Positions 53,978-61,936 of a stretch of 64,000 bases of DNA are shown here, piece by piece. Under the pieces are notes generated by a model. It was given only the letters and a program-made list of their open reading frames with translations, was not told the origin of the DNA and searched no databases. The DNA is taken from contig NZ_CP016438.1 in the NCBI RefSeq assembly GCF_001685355.1, forward strand, positions 4,216,001 through 4,280,000. The letters run 5' to 3'. Position numbers and translations under genes: made by a program. Positions within the stretch are counted from its first letter, which is position 1; every line of letters starts with the position of its first letter. Source of the stretch: Streptomyces lincolnensis. Lineage in GTDB: Bacteria > Actinomycetota > Actinomycetes > Streptomycetales > Streptomycetaceae.

Positions 53978-54823
53978 TCACCCCGCGTGCAGCATCAGCC
54001 CGATCCCCACCACCAGCAGGCCCGCCGCCGCGATCCTCGGCGCTCCGAACCTCTCCTTGAACAGGACGGCGCCGATCGCGGCGCCCACGATGATGGACGA
54101 CTCGCGCAGGGCGGCGATGGGCGCCAGTTCCGCCTTGGTCTGCGCCCACAGGACCAGGCCGTAGGCGGCGAAGGAGAGGGCGGCGCCGATCAGGCCGATG
54201 CCCGCGAACGGCCGTAGGACGGCGACGAACCGGCCCCGCCAGCGGTACAGCGCGTACGCCGGGAGCACCACGCCCTGGAGCGCCATCAGCCAGGCGATGT
54301 ACCCGAGGGAGGAACCGGAGGCGCGGACGCCCAGCCCGTCGACGACGGTGTACGCCGCTATGGTCACGCCGGTCGCCAGGGCCGCGCCGATCGCCGTCCA
54401 GTCGGGCCGCCGGCCGCGCAGACCCCACAGCGCGACCCCGGTCAGCCCGGCGCAGGACACGGCGATCCCGGCGGCCTGCCAGCCGTCCGGCACCTCGTGC
54501 GCGAAGACGGCGGCGAGCAGGGTGACCACCAGGGGCGCGGAGCCTCGCGCGATCGGGTACGCCTGCCCGAAGTCACCGAGCCGGAAGGACTTCATCAGCA
54601 GCAGGTAGTAGGCGATGTGGATGACGGCCGAGAGGATCAGATACGGCCACGCCCGCGCCGCCGGGAACGGCACGAACGGCACCGCCGCCAGCCCGATCAG
54701 CATCCCGCCGCCCGCGATCAGCGTGAACCCGACGAGCTTGTCGGTGATCCGGTGGGCTATCGCGTTCCAGCTCGCGTGGGTGACCGCGGCCAGCAGTACG
54801 GCCGCGGTGACCAGCGGCGTCAC
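53978..54823 (-). CDS. EamA/DMT-family membrane transporter
   Basis: A 281-residue protein with ten predicted helices in two EamA halves (VTPLVTAAVLLAAVTHASWNAIAHR at the start of the first; VTIAAYTVVDGLGVRASGSS at the start of the second). SFRLGDFGQAYPIARGSAPLVV and ALRESSIIVGAAIGAVLFKERFG are the family-typical segments. Drug/metabolite exporter; the cargo is unknown. The GTG at 54823 overlaps the stop of the YbaK-like gene (GTGA). Confidence 0.9.
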   Translation of the reverse strand: MTPLVTAAVLLAAVTHASWNAIAHRITDKLVGFTLIAGGGMLIGLAAVPFVPFPAARAWPYLILSAVIHIAYYLLLMKSFRLGDFGQAYPIARGSAPLVVTLLAAVFAHEVPDGWQAAGIAVSCAGLTGVALWGLRGRRPDWTAIGAALATGVTIAAYTVVDGLGVRASGSSLGYIAWLMALQGVVLPAYALYRWRGRFVAVLRPFAGIGLIGAALSFAAYGLVLWAQTKAELAPIAALRESSIIVGAAIGAVLFKERFGAPRIAAAGLLVVGIGLMLHAG

Positions 54824-55335
54824 GAGGTGCGCTCGCGCACGTCCACGAGTGTGGCGCCAGCGTGGGCGATGAGCTCCTTGGGCTCCATGGGGAAGACGGT
54901 GTGCGGAGTGCCGGCGGCGGCCCACACGACGTCGTGCTCCAGCAGCGAGCGGTCCGCGAGCACGCGCGTCCTGGTCCGGTGCCCGAAGGGGGGCACCCCG
55001 CCGATGGCGTATCCGGTCGTCTCCCGTACGACGTCGGCCTTGGCCCGCGTGACCTTCTCGGCGCCGAGCTCGTGCCGGACGAGCTCCAGGTCGACCCGGG
55101 ACGCGCCGTCCATCAGCACGAGGACCGGTACGCCGTCCGCCGCGAAGATCAGCGACTTGCAGATCTGGCTCAGCTCGCACCCGACCGCCGCGGCGGCCTC
55201 GGCGGCGGTCCGGGTGGCGTCCGGGAAGCGGCGGACCCGCCCGCGCAGCCCGTCCAGCCCCAACTCGCTCAGGGCCTCGGCGAATCGGGGGTGGGCTCCG
55301 GAGTCTTCGGTGCCGGTGGTGTCGGTCGTCGTCAT
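54820..55335 (-). CDS. YbaK/EbsC-type aminoacyl-tRNA deacylase
   Basis: A 171-residue editing-domain protein. Motifs: CELSQICKSLIFAADGVPVLVLMDGASRVD with the conserved Lys, and ETTGYAIGGVPPFGHRT with the GxxPFG loop. Such proteins hydrolyse mis-charged tRNA (Cys-tRNA-Pro and related). TAGCGT lies 7 nt before the ATG at 55335 and no ribosome site is seen, so the start is probably leaderless. It overlaps the EamA gene by 4 bp. Confidence 0.92.
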   Translation of the reverse strand: MTTTDTTGTEDSGAHPRFAEALSELGLDGLRGRVRRFPDATRTAAEAAAAVGCELSQICKSLIFAADGVPVLVLMDGASRVDLELVRHELGAEKVTRAKADVVRETTGYAIGGVPPFGHRTRTRVLADRSLLEHDVVWAAAGTPHTVFPMEPKELIAHAGATLVDVRERTS

Positions 55336-55423
55336 GCACGGCACGCTAGCGGTGCGTGTACGGCACAGGCGACCCGGTTAATACGGTCGCCCCGCGGGCC
55401 GGTACGGGTCATGATCGACGGTT

Positions 55424-56128
55424 GTGACATCGACATCTCAGGAACTCCTGGTCCGGGCCGCCGCGCGCAACAACGCCGAGTGGTGTGCGGCGATGAGCCG
55501 ATCGCACGGTGTGGAGGGGGAGTTCAGCGCGGGAGCCTGGGCCACGGCCCGTCGTACGCCGCTGTACTACCCGGACGCGGTGACGCTGGTGCCCGGGGTC
55601 GACGCCGGGGCGGTGGTGGGGCGGATCGACGGGGCGCCGGGGGCCTCCGTGAAGGACAGTTTCGCCGACCTGGATCTGTCGGGGGCCGGATTCGGGGTGC
55701 TGTTCGGGGCGCGGTGGATCCATCGGGCCGCGGGGGTGCCCGGTCGTGCGTCGGGGCTCGGGTGGGAGGTGGTGCGCGACGCGGACGCGCTGCGCGCGTG
55801 GGCGGTCGCCTGGGGCGATGACGCGGGGCTCTTCCGGGCCGAACTGCTCCGCGAACCCGAGACGTTCGTCCTCGCCGGCCTGTCCGACGACGGGCGGGTG
55901 GTCGCCGGCGCGGTGGCCGGCCGGAGTGAGCGGGTGGTGGGGGTCTCCAACGTCTTCGCGTGCGAGGGGGAGGTGGAGCCGGGGGCGGCGTGGGCCGTCG
56001 TACTGGAGGCGGTGGGGCGGCTGTTCCCCACCCTGCCGGTGGTCGGCTACGAGCACGGGGACGCGTTGGCGGCCGCGCTGGGGCAGGGGTTCGAGGAGGT
56101 GGGGGCCCTGCGGGTGTGGGTGCGGTAG
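55424..56128 (+). CDS. GNAT-like acetyltransferase, degenerate
   Basis: A 234-residue protein. The N-terminus LLVRAAARNNAEWCAAMSRSHGV and the C-terminal half (VFACEGEVEPGAAWAVVLEAVGRLFPTLPVVGYEHGDALAAALGQGFEEVGALRVWVR) match Streptomyces proteins annotated as GNAT-like, but the acetyl-CoA loop (R/Q-x-x-G-x-G) is not obvious, so activity is uncertain. GTG at 55424 with CATGAT 8 nt upstream; possibly leaderless. It is divergent from the YbaK-like gene. Confidence 0.72.
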   Translation: MTSTSQELLVRAAARNNAEWCAAMSRSHGVEGEFSAGAWATARRTPLYYPDAVTLVPGVDAGAVVGRIDGAPGASVKDSFADLDLSGAGFGVLFGARWIHRAAGVPGRASGLGWEVVRDADALRAWAVAWGDDAGLFRAELLREPETFVLAGLSDDGRVVAGAVAGRSERVVGVSNVFACEGEVEPGAAWAVVLEAVGRLFPTLPVVGYEHGDALAAALGQGFEEVGALRVWVR

Positions 56129-56133
56129 CGCCG

Positions 56134-56157
56134 GAGGGCGGGGCGCGGGGCGCCCTC
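56134..56157. terminator. hairpin between convergent GNAT and SDR genes
   Basis: GAGGGCG (56134-56140) pairs with CGCCCTC (56151-56157) over a G/C-rich 10-nt loop. Confidence 0.6.
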
Positions 56158-56935
56158 AGTGCACGGAGAAGCCGCCGTCCACGAAGATCGACTGGCCCGT
56201 GACGTAGGCGGAGGCCTGGCTCGCCAGGAAGACCGCCGCTCCCGCGAAGTCCTCGGCGAGGCCGTTGCGGCCGGTCATGGTGCGGGCGGCGAGGGCGGCG
56301 ACCTTGTCCGGGTCGGAGGACAGGCGGGTGTTGAGGGGCGTCATGACGAACCCGGGGACCAGGGTGTTGCAGGTGACGCCGTGAGGGGACCAGGCCTCGG
56401 CCTGGGAGCGCGCGAGGGATTCCAGGGCGCCCTTGGAGACGCCGTAGGCGCCGCTCTGGACGAAGGCGCGGTGGGCCTGCTGTGAGGTGATGTGGATGAT
56501 GCGGCCGTAACCGCGCTCCGCCATGCCGGGGCCGAAGCGTTGGCCCAGCAGGTGGGGGGCCTCCAGGTTCACGGCCATGGTGGTGTCCCAGACCTCGTCG
56601 CTCAACTCCCCCAGCGGCGGGCGGAGGTTGATCCCGGCGCTGTTGACGAGGATGTCGGGCTCGCCGAACGCCTCGACCGCGCCTTCCGCCGCCGCGCGCA
56701 CTCCCTCGCGGCTGCCCAGGTCGGCGCTCACCCAGGCCGCCCGGCAGCCCTGTGCCGTCAACTCGTCGACGGTGGCGGCGAGTTCCTTCTCCCGGCGGGC
56801 CACGACCACCACGCTCGCCCCCGCCCGCGCGAGCGCCCCGGTGATGGCCCGGCCGATGCCGGAACTGCCGCCCGTCACCACGGCGACGCGGCCGTCGAGG
56901 GAGAACAGTTCGGAGAGGTAGGTCTGCGAGGTCAT
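56156..56935 (-). CDS. short-chain dehydrogenase/reductase
   Basis: A 259-residue classical SDR: TGGSSGIGRAI (cofactor loop), ARREKELAATVDEL (the Arg suggests NADP), NSAGIN, catalytic Ser in HITSQQAH, YGVSK with the catalytic Tyr/Lys, and the C-terminal YVTGQSIFVDGGFSVH. It resembles the gluconate 5-dehydrogenase group, but substrate is not assigned. TAGTGT ends 7 nt before the ATG at 56935, so the transcript is likely leaderless. Its start is 19 bp from the start of the divergent GNAT gene. Confidence 0.92.
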   Translation of the reverse strand: MTSQTYLSELFSLDGRVAVVTGGSSGIGRAITGALARAGASVVVVARREKELAATVDELTAQGCRAAWVSADLGSREGVRAAAEGAVEAFGEPDILVNSAGINLRPPLGELSDEVWDTTMAVNLEAPHLLGQRFGPGMAERGYGRIIHITSQQAHRAFVQSGAYGVSKGALESLARSQAEAWSPHGVTCNTLVPGFVMTPLNTRLSSDPDKVAALAARTMTGRNGLAEDFAGAAVFLASQASAYVTGQSIFVDGGFSVH

Positions 56936-56954
56936 GTCCGCAACACTAGAACGT

Positions 56955-57653
56955 GTGACCCCGACGCCTGCCGTACGCCCCTACCGTCCCGGTGACCGGG
57001 ACGCCCTCGACGACATCTGTGTGCGCACCGCGCACGCCGGCCGGGACAGCCGGCCCGTCTACGCGGATCCCGGCATCTTCCCGGTGATCTTCGCGGCGCC
57101 GTACGTGCACCTGGAACCGGAGCTGGCCTTCGTGCTGGACGACGGCCAGGGGCAGGCCGTCGGCTATGTCCTCGGCACCGCGGACACGCCCCGCTTCGTC
57201 GAGGACTTCCGGACGAAGTGGCTGCCGCGGGTCGCGGACCGCTACCCCGAGCACAGCGCGCCGCCGGGCACGCCGGACGCGGACATCGTGCCGCTGCTGC
57301 ACCACCCCGAGCGGATGCTCGTGCCGGAGGTGGCCGCCCACCCCGCCCATCTGCACATCGACCTGCTGCCCGAGTGGCAGGGCCGCGGCCACGGCCGGGA
57401 GCTGATGCACACGTTCCTGGACGCCCTGCACCGCGCGGGAGTCCCGGCGGTGCACCTCTCCATGCTCACCGCCAACACCCCGGCCCGGGCGTTCTACGAC
57501 CGGCTCGGCTTCCACGAGATCGACGTGCCGGACGCCGGGCCGGCCGTCGCCTACCTCGGCCGCCCGACAGAGCGAACGACGACAGAGCGAACGACGACGG
57601 AGCGGCCGGCTACAGAGCGGCCCACGTCGGCGCGGCTCACGAACCGGCCTTGA
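56955..57653 (+). CDS. GNAT-family N-acetyltransferase with TERTT-repeat tail
   Basis: A 232-residue acetyltransferase: AVRPYRPGDRDALDDICVRTAHAG at the N-terminus, HLHIDLLPEWQGRGHGRELMHTFLDAL with the acetyl-CoA loop Q-G-R-G-H-G, and ANTPARAFYDRLGFHEI. Related Streptomyces proteins are sometimes linked to O-GlcNAcase domains, but none is present here. The C-terminus holds four 5-residue repeats (TERTT, TERTT, TERPA, TERPT). GTG at 56955; an ATG at 56934 is possible and would overlap the ATG of the divergent SDR gene. It overlaps the convergent isochorismatase by 17 bp. Confidence 0.88.
   Translation: MTPTPAVRPYRPGDRDALDDICVRTAHAGRDSRPVYADPGIFPVIFAAPYVHLEPELAFVLDDGQGQAVGYVLGTADTPRFVEDFRTKWLPRVADRYPEHSAPPGTPDADIVPLLHHPERMLVPEVAAHPAHLHIDLLPEWQGRGHGRELMHTFLDALHRAGVPAVHLSMLTANTPARAFYDRLGFHEIDVPDAGPAVAYLGRPTERTTTERTTTERPATERPTSARLTNRP
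57567..57626 (+). repeat. four tandem 15-bp units in the GNAT gene tail
   Basis: Two identical copies of ACAGAGCGAACGACG (57567-57581, 57582-57596) and two diverged copies to 57626, coding TERTT/TERTT/TERPA/TERPT. Copy number may vary between strains. Confidence 0.8.
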
Positions 57654-58197
57654 ACACCACGTCCTTGGCCGCCGTCACGCCCGCCGTGCGGCCGGGCGCG
57701 GACTGCCCCTTCCAGTACAGGTTGGTGTGGGCGACGACCTGCTCGGGCGGCGGGGCGCCCCACGCGCTCTTGTCCGGGGCGGTGTGGGCGTCGGCGACGA
57801 GCGTGACGTCGTAGCCGCGGACGAACGCGCCGTGGATCGTGGAGCGTATGCAGGCGTCGGTCTCCGCGCCCGTCACCACCAGGTGCCCCACCCCGGCGCG
57901 GGCCAGGACGGCCTCCAGGTCGGTGTCCTCGAAGGAGTCGCCGTACGACTTGTGCACCAGCGGCTCCGGGTCCCGGCGGGTCAGCTCGGGGACGTACGCC
58001 CAGGCCTCGGTCCCCTTCTCCAGTCCCTCGTCGCAGTGCTGGACCCAGACGACCGGGACACCCTCCTCGCGGGCCCGGTCCACGAGCGAGCCGATGGCGG
58101 CGACGACCTCGTCGCGCCGGTGCGCCCCGGCGACGACGTCGTTCTGGACGTCGATCACGAGCAGCGCGGTACGGGGCCGTTCAGACAGTGTGGTCAT
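57637..58197 (-). CDS. isochorismatase-family cysteine hydrolase
   Basis: A 186-residue hydrolase with the fold's triad: Asp in LLVIDVQNDVVAG, a Lys in the LVHKSYGDSF region, and Cys in VTGAETDACIRSTIHGAFVRGYDV. It resembles nicotinamidase-like amidohydrolases; the substrate is unknown. TAGCGT lies 7 nt before the ATG at 58197, so a leaderless start is likely. It is divergent from a MarR-type regulator that probably controls it. Confidence 0.9.
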   Translation of the reverse strand: MTTLSERPRTALLVIDVQNDVVAGAHRRDEVVAAIGSLVDRAREEGVPVVWVQHCDEGLEKGTEAWAYVPELTRRDPEPLVHKSYGDSFEDTDLEAVLARAGVGHLVVTGAETDACIRSTIHGAFVRGYDVTLVADAHTAPDKSAWGAPPPEQVVAHTNLYWKGQSAPGRTAGVTAAKDVVFKAGS

Positions 58198-58264
58198 GGC
58201 CGTCACGCTAGACGACCCCACTGACAGCGGCAGCGGGAATTAGTAGCCATATACGGTACCTGTC

Positions 58265-58723
58265 GTGAGTGACACATTGAAGGACGCCACCCCCGGCCAC
58301 CTGGTCTGGCTGCTGTCCAACCGCTGGCGCACCGCCATGGACCAGGCGCTCGCGCCGCTGGACCTGACCCACGCCCAGTACGTGCTGCTGGCCTCCCTCT
58401 CCGGGATGGAGCGCTCCGGCACCCGTCCGAGCCAGCGGGAGCTCGCCGACTTCACGGGCCTGGAGGCGCTGTACGTCTCGAAGCTCGCCCGCTCGCTGGA
58501 GGCGGCCGGGCTGGTCCGGCGGACCCGTGACGCCGAGGACACCCGGGTCGTACGGCTCGCCCTCACCGACGCCGGGCACGCGGCCGTGCGGCCCGCCATC
58601 GACGCCGTACAGGTGCTGCTCGACCGGCTGCTCACGCCGCTGGGCGGCCTGGACGGCCCGCGCACCGAGGAGTTCAGGCGGACGCTGACGAGTCTGCTCG
58701 TCGTGCCGACGGGCCCGGAATAG
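58265..58723 (+). CDS. MarR-family regulator
   Basis: A 152-residue winged-helix protein: LDLTHAQYVLLASLSGMERSGTRPSQRELADFTGLEALYVSKLARSLEAAGLVRRTRDAEDTRVVRLALTDAG gives the HTH and the basic wing. MarR proteins often control a divergent enzyme gene, here the isochorismatase-like hydrolase 67 bp away. TACGGT ends 7 nt before the GTG, consistent with a leaderless start. A strong hairpin follows. Confidence 0.92.
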   Translation: MSDTLKDATPGHLVWLLSNRWRTAMDQALAPLDLTHAQYVLLASLSGMERSGTRPSQRELADFTGLEALYVSKLARSLEAAGLVRRTRDAEDTRVVRLALTDAGHAAVRPAIDAVQVLLDRLLTPLGGLDGPRTEEFRRTLTSLLVVPTGPE

Positions 58724-58729
58724 AAAGAA

Positions 58730-58768
58730 GCCGGTGAGGGCGCCCGTCCCCACGGAGCCCTCACCGGC
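58730..58768. terminator. bidirectional terminator between MarR and MMPL genes
   Basis: Perfect 12-bp stem GCCGGTGAGGGC (58730-58741) with GCCCTCACCGGC (58757-58768). Confidence 0.85.
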
Positions 58769-58791
58769 CGGTCCTTCTCAGGTGGTGTACG

Positions 58792-61002
58792 TCAGACGCG
58801 GACCAGTTCCCGGTCCTCGTCCGGGTCCACGTCCTTGTCGTCCATCGCCCGCAGGCCCTCGCCCTCGACGTCGACGTTCGGCAGGGCGCGGTCCAGCCAC
58901 TTCGGCAGCCACCAGGCCGCCTTGCCGAGCAGGGCCAGGACGGCCGGGACGATCGCCATGCGGACGACGAACGCGTCGAAGAAGACGGCGATCGCGAGGC
59001 CGAAGCCGATCATCTTGATCATGGACTCGCCGGAGCTGATGAAGCCTCCGAAGACGGCCATCATGATGACCGCGGCGGCGGCCACGACCCGGGCGCTGTG
59101 CTTGAACCCGGTCACCACGGCCTGGCTCGGCGACTCGCCGTGGACGTAGGCCTCCCGCATGCGGGTCACGAGGAAGACCTCGTAGTCCATCGCGAGACCG
59201 AAGACCACACCCACCATGAAGATCGGCATCATCGACATGATCGGGCCGGTCTCCTCGACGCCGATCAGACCGGCGAGCCAGCCCCACTGGAAGACCGCGA
59301 CCACGGCGCCGAGCGCGGCGAGCACCGAGAGCAGGAAGCCCAGGGCCGCCTTCAGCGGGACCAGGATCGAGCGGAAGACCACGATCAGGAGCAGGAAGGC
59401 GAGACCGACGACCAGGCCCAGATACGGGATCAGCGCGTCGTTGAGCTTCTGCGAGAAGTCGATGTTCATCGCGGTGGTGCCGGTGACCAGGACCTCCGCG
59501 CCGGTGTCGGCCTTGATGTCGCCGCCCTTGTCCCGGATGGCGTGCACCAGGTCCTCGGTCTGGGTCGAGGACGGCTTGGAGTCCGGGATCACGGTGATCG
59601 TCGCGGTGTCACCGGCCTTGTTGAACGTCGCCGGCGTGACCGTCACGACGTCCTTGAGGCCCTTGATCCCGTCGGTCACGGTGGTGGCCGCGGCCTTGGG
59701 GTCGTCGCTGCCCTTGGCGTCGACGACGATCATCAGGGGACCGTTGAAGCCGGGGCCGAAGCCCTCCGAGAGGGTGTCGTAGGCGCGGCGCTGCGTGGTG
59801 GACGTCGGCTGCGAGCCGTCGTCGGGCAGGCCCAGCTCCAGCTGGGTGGCCGGAAGGGCGATCGCGCCGAGACCGACCACGCCGAGCAGCAGCACGGCGG
59901 CGGGGCGGCGGATGACGAAGCTCGCCCAGCGGGTGCCCATGTTGGGCTTGGCCGGCTCCTCGCTCGCGACGGCCTTCTTGCGCTTCTCGCCCGCGGGGCG
60001 GATCCTGCGGCCCGCGTATCCGAGCATCGCCGGGATCATGGTCAGCGCGATGAGGACGGCGATCACGACCGTGCCCGCCGCGGCGAGGCCCATCTTGGTG
60101 AGCATCGGCACGTTGACGACCGCGAGACCGGCCAGCGCGATGACGACCGTGAGGCCGGCGAAGACCACCGCCGAGCCGGCGGTGCCGGTGGCCCGGCCCG
60201 CCGCCTCCTCGCGGTCGCGGCCGTCGGCCAGTTCACCGCGGTAGCGGGAGACGATGAACAGCGCGTAGTCGATGCCGACCGCGAGGCCGATCATCAGCGC
60301 GAGGGTGGAGGTGGTGTCGCCGAGGTCGAGTGCCTTGGCGAGGGCGGTGATGGTGGAGACGCCGATCCCGACGCCGATGATCGCCGTCAGCAGCGGCAGT
60401 CCGGCCGCGACCAGCGAGCCCAGGGTGATGACCAGGACGACCGCGGCGATGGCGAGTCCGATGACCTCACCGATCGCTCCCGCCTCGGCCGCGGCCTGGA
60501 GCGCGTCGCCGCCGACGTCGACGGTCAGCCCGTCGGCCCGGGCCTCGTCCGCGGTCGACTCCAGGGCGTCGCGGGTGGAGTCCTTGAGCTCCATGCCGGG
60601 GACCTTGTACTGCACCGACGCGTAGGCGACCGTGCCGTCCTTGCTCACCGCGTTCGTCGTGAACGGGTCGCTGACGGAGACGACCTCGGAGCCGTCGCCC
60701 AGGGCCTTGACGGTCTTCTCGACGGTCGCCTTGTTGGCGGCGTCCGTCATCTTCTCGCCCTCGGGCGCCTTGAAGACCACGCGTCCGGTCGCACCGTCGG
60801 CGCTGGCCCCGGGGAAGCGCTGCTCCAGCAGGTCGAAGGCCTTCTGGGCCTCGGTGCCGGGGATGGAGAAGGAGGTGGAACCGGCGGCGGGCGCGCTGGC
60901 GGCGCCGGCTCCGGCGAGCACCAGCAGGGCCACCCATATCAGGGCGACGAAGTGCCGTCGCCTGAAGGCGAGCCGGCCCAATCTGTAAAGGAAAGTGGCC
61001 AC
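58792..61002 (-). CDS. MMPL-family (RND) membrane exporter
   Basis: A 736-residue inner-membrane transporter with twelve helices in two halves, each preceded by a large outside loop. The proton-relay Asp-Tyr pairs are in GLAVGIDYALFIVSRYR and GLAMDYEVFLVTRMRE. The N-terminus LGRLAFRRRHFVALIWVALLVLAG and the loop SISFSIPGT-like segment SFSIPGTEAQKAFDLLEQRFPG are typical. MMPL proteins export lipids or drugs. The tetR gene lies just upstream on the same strand (125-bp gap), so this is a regulator-exporter unit. GTG at 61002 behind GGGAG. Confidence 0.95.
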   Translation of the reverse strand: MATFLYRLGRLAFRRRHFVALIWVALLVLAGAGAASAPAAGSTSFSIPGTEAQKAFDLLEQRFPGASADGATGRVVFKAPEGEKMTDAANKATVEKTVKALGDGSEVVSVSDPFTTNAVSKDGTVAYASVQYKVPGMELKDSTRDALESTADEARADGLTVDVGGDALQAAAEAGAIGEVIGLAIAAVVLVITLGSLVAAGLPLLTAIIGVGIGVSTITALAKALDLGDTTSTLALMIGLAVGIDYALFIVSRYRGELADGRDREEAAGRATGTAGSAVVFAGLTVVIALAGLAVVNVPMLTKMGLAAAGTVVIAVLIALTMIPAMLGYAGRRIRPAGEKRKKAVASEEPAKPNMGTRWASFVIRRPAAVLLLGVVGLGAIALPATQLELGLPDDGSQPTSTTQRRAYDTLSEGFGPGFNGPLMIVVDAKGSDDPKAAATTVTDGIKGLKDVVTVTPATFNKAGDTATITVIPDSKPSSTQTEDLVHAIRDKGGDIKADTGAEVLVTGTTAMNIDFSQKLNDALIPYLGLVVGLAFLLLIVVFRSILVPLKAALGFLLSVLAALGAVVAVFQWGWLAGLIGVEETGPIMSMMPIFMVGVVFGLAMDYEVFLVTRMREAYVHGESPSQAVVTGFKHSARVVAAAAVIMMAVFGGFISSGESMIKMIGFGLAIAVFFDAFVVRMAIVPAVLALLGKAAWWLPKWLDRALPNVDVEGEGLRAMDDKDVDPDEDRELVRV

Positions 61003-61127
61003 GTGGGCGTACTCCCGGTCAGGTCGTAAGAGTTCAGGGCAGGGGTGATCAGCCCGACGACGTGAGCGGTTACGTCAGGTGGAGGGCTTGCTGGGGAGAA
61101 AAGGGGAAAAACGAGGAGAAGAAAGAG

Positions 61128-61733
61128 TCAGTCGCCCGAGACGCCGAGAGCGGGGAGGATCACGGCGTCGATGTACGACAGGAGGAAGGCCTGGGTCGGC
61201 GGCTTCTCGTCGATCATGGTGCGGGCGGCGAACCCGCCCATCATCATGTGGATCATGAAGTCGATCGCCGGGTTGTCCGCACGGACCTCGCCCCGGTCGA
61301 CCGCCCGCTGCACCACACGGCCGAACTCCGCCATCTCGGGTTCGATGAGATGTTCACGGAACGCCCGGAGCAGATCCGGGTTGCCGTGGATCGCCATGGC
61401 CAGACCCCGCATCAGCGCGGAGTTCTGCTCCATCTCGCAGTCGTCCGAGCGCAGGGTGAGGGCGTGCAGGTCCCCCTTCAGGGACCCGGTGTCGACCCCC
61501 TGGAGACCCATGCCGCCCGGCTTGTTGTGCCGCACCGCCTTCGCCACCAGTTCGGCCTTGCCGCCCCACTGGCGGTAGAGCGTGGCCTTGCTGGAGCGGG
61601 TGCGGGCGGCCACGGCGTCCATGGTGAGGGCGTCGTAGCCGACTTCGCGGAGCAGGTCGAGCACGGCGCCGTACAACTCGGCCTCGCGCTCAGGGGTGAT
61701 ACGACTGCGACGCACCGTCGCGACCTCAGCCAT
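61128..61733 (-). CDS. TetR-family regulator of the MMPL exporter
   Basis: A 201-residue repressor: RITPEREAELYGAVLDLLREVGYDALTMDAVAARTRSSKATLYRQWGGKAELV is a clear TetR HTH. The C-terminal half has NPAIDFMIHMMMGGFAARTMIDEKPPTQAFLLSYIDAV. It precedes the MMPL gene on the same strand and its own promoter holds a perfect palindrome, so it is likely autoregulated and controls export. ATG at 61733 with GGTGAG 6 nt upstream. Confidence 0.93.
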   Translation of the reverse strand: MAEVATVRRSRITPEREAELYGAVLDLLREVGYDALTMDAVAARTRSSKATLYRQWGGKAELVAKAVRHNKPGGMGLQGVDTGSLKGDLHALTLRSDDCEMEQNSALMRGLAMAIHGNPDLLRAFREHLIEPEMAEFGRVVQRAVDRGEVRADNPAIDFMIHMMMGGFAARTMIDEKPPTQAFLLSYIDAVILPALGVSGD

Positions 61734-61800
61734 GCCTCTCACCTTCTCCCACTCCGAACGACACGGTCTCGTACAGGACGAATGTAGCGCACCTCCGAGC

Positions 61801-61820
61801 GAAACGAAACTGTTTCGTTC
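61801..61820. promoter_or_regulatory. TetR operator palindrome
   Basis: AACGAAAC-T-GTTTCGTT (61803-61819) is a perfect inverted repeat. It covers the -35 side of a probable tetR promoter whose -10 is TACATT on the minus strand near 61781-61786. The tricorn gene is divergent, so it could be affected too. Confidence 0.7.
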
Positions 61821-61936
61821 GTGTCGTGGGTCACGCGCGAGTAAAGCGGTTGGATCAAGCCACGAGATCAAGCCGCGGGAAGCCGCCGGAATTTTCATAA
61901 GTTGCTCCGGTCCATCCCCCGGAAAAGCATAGGGAG

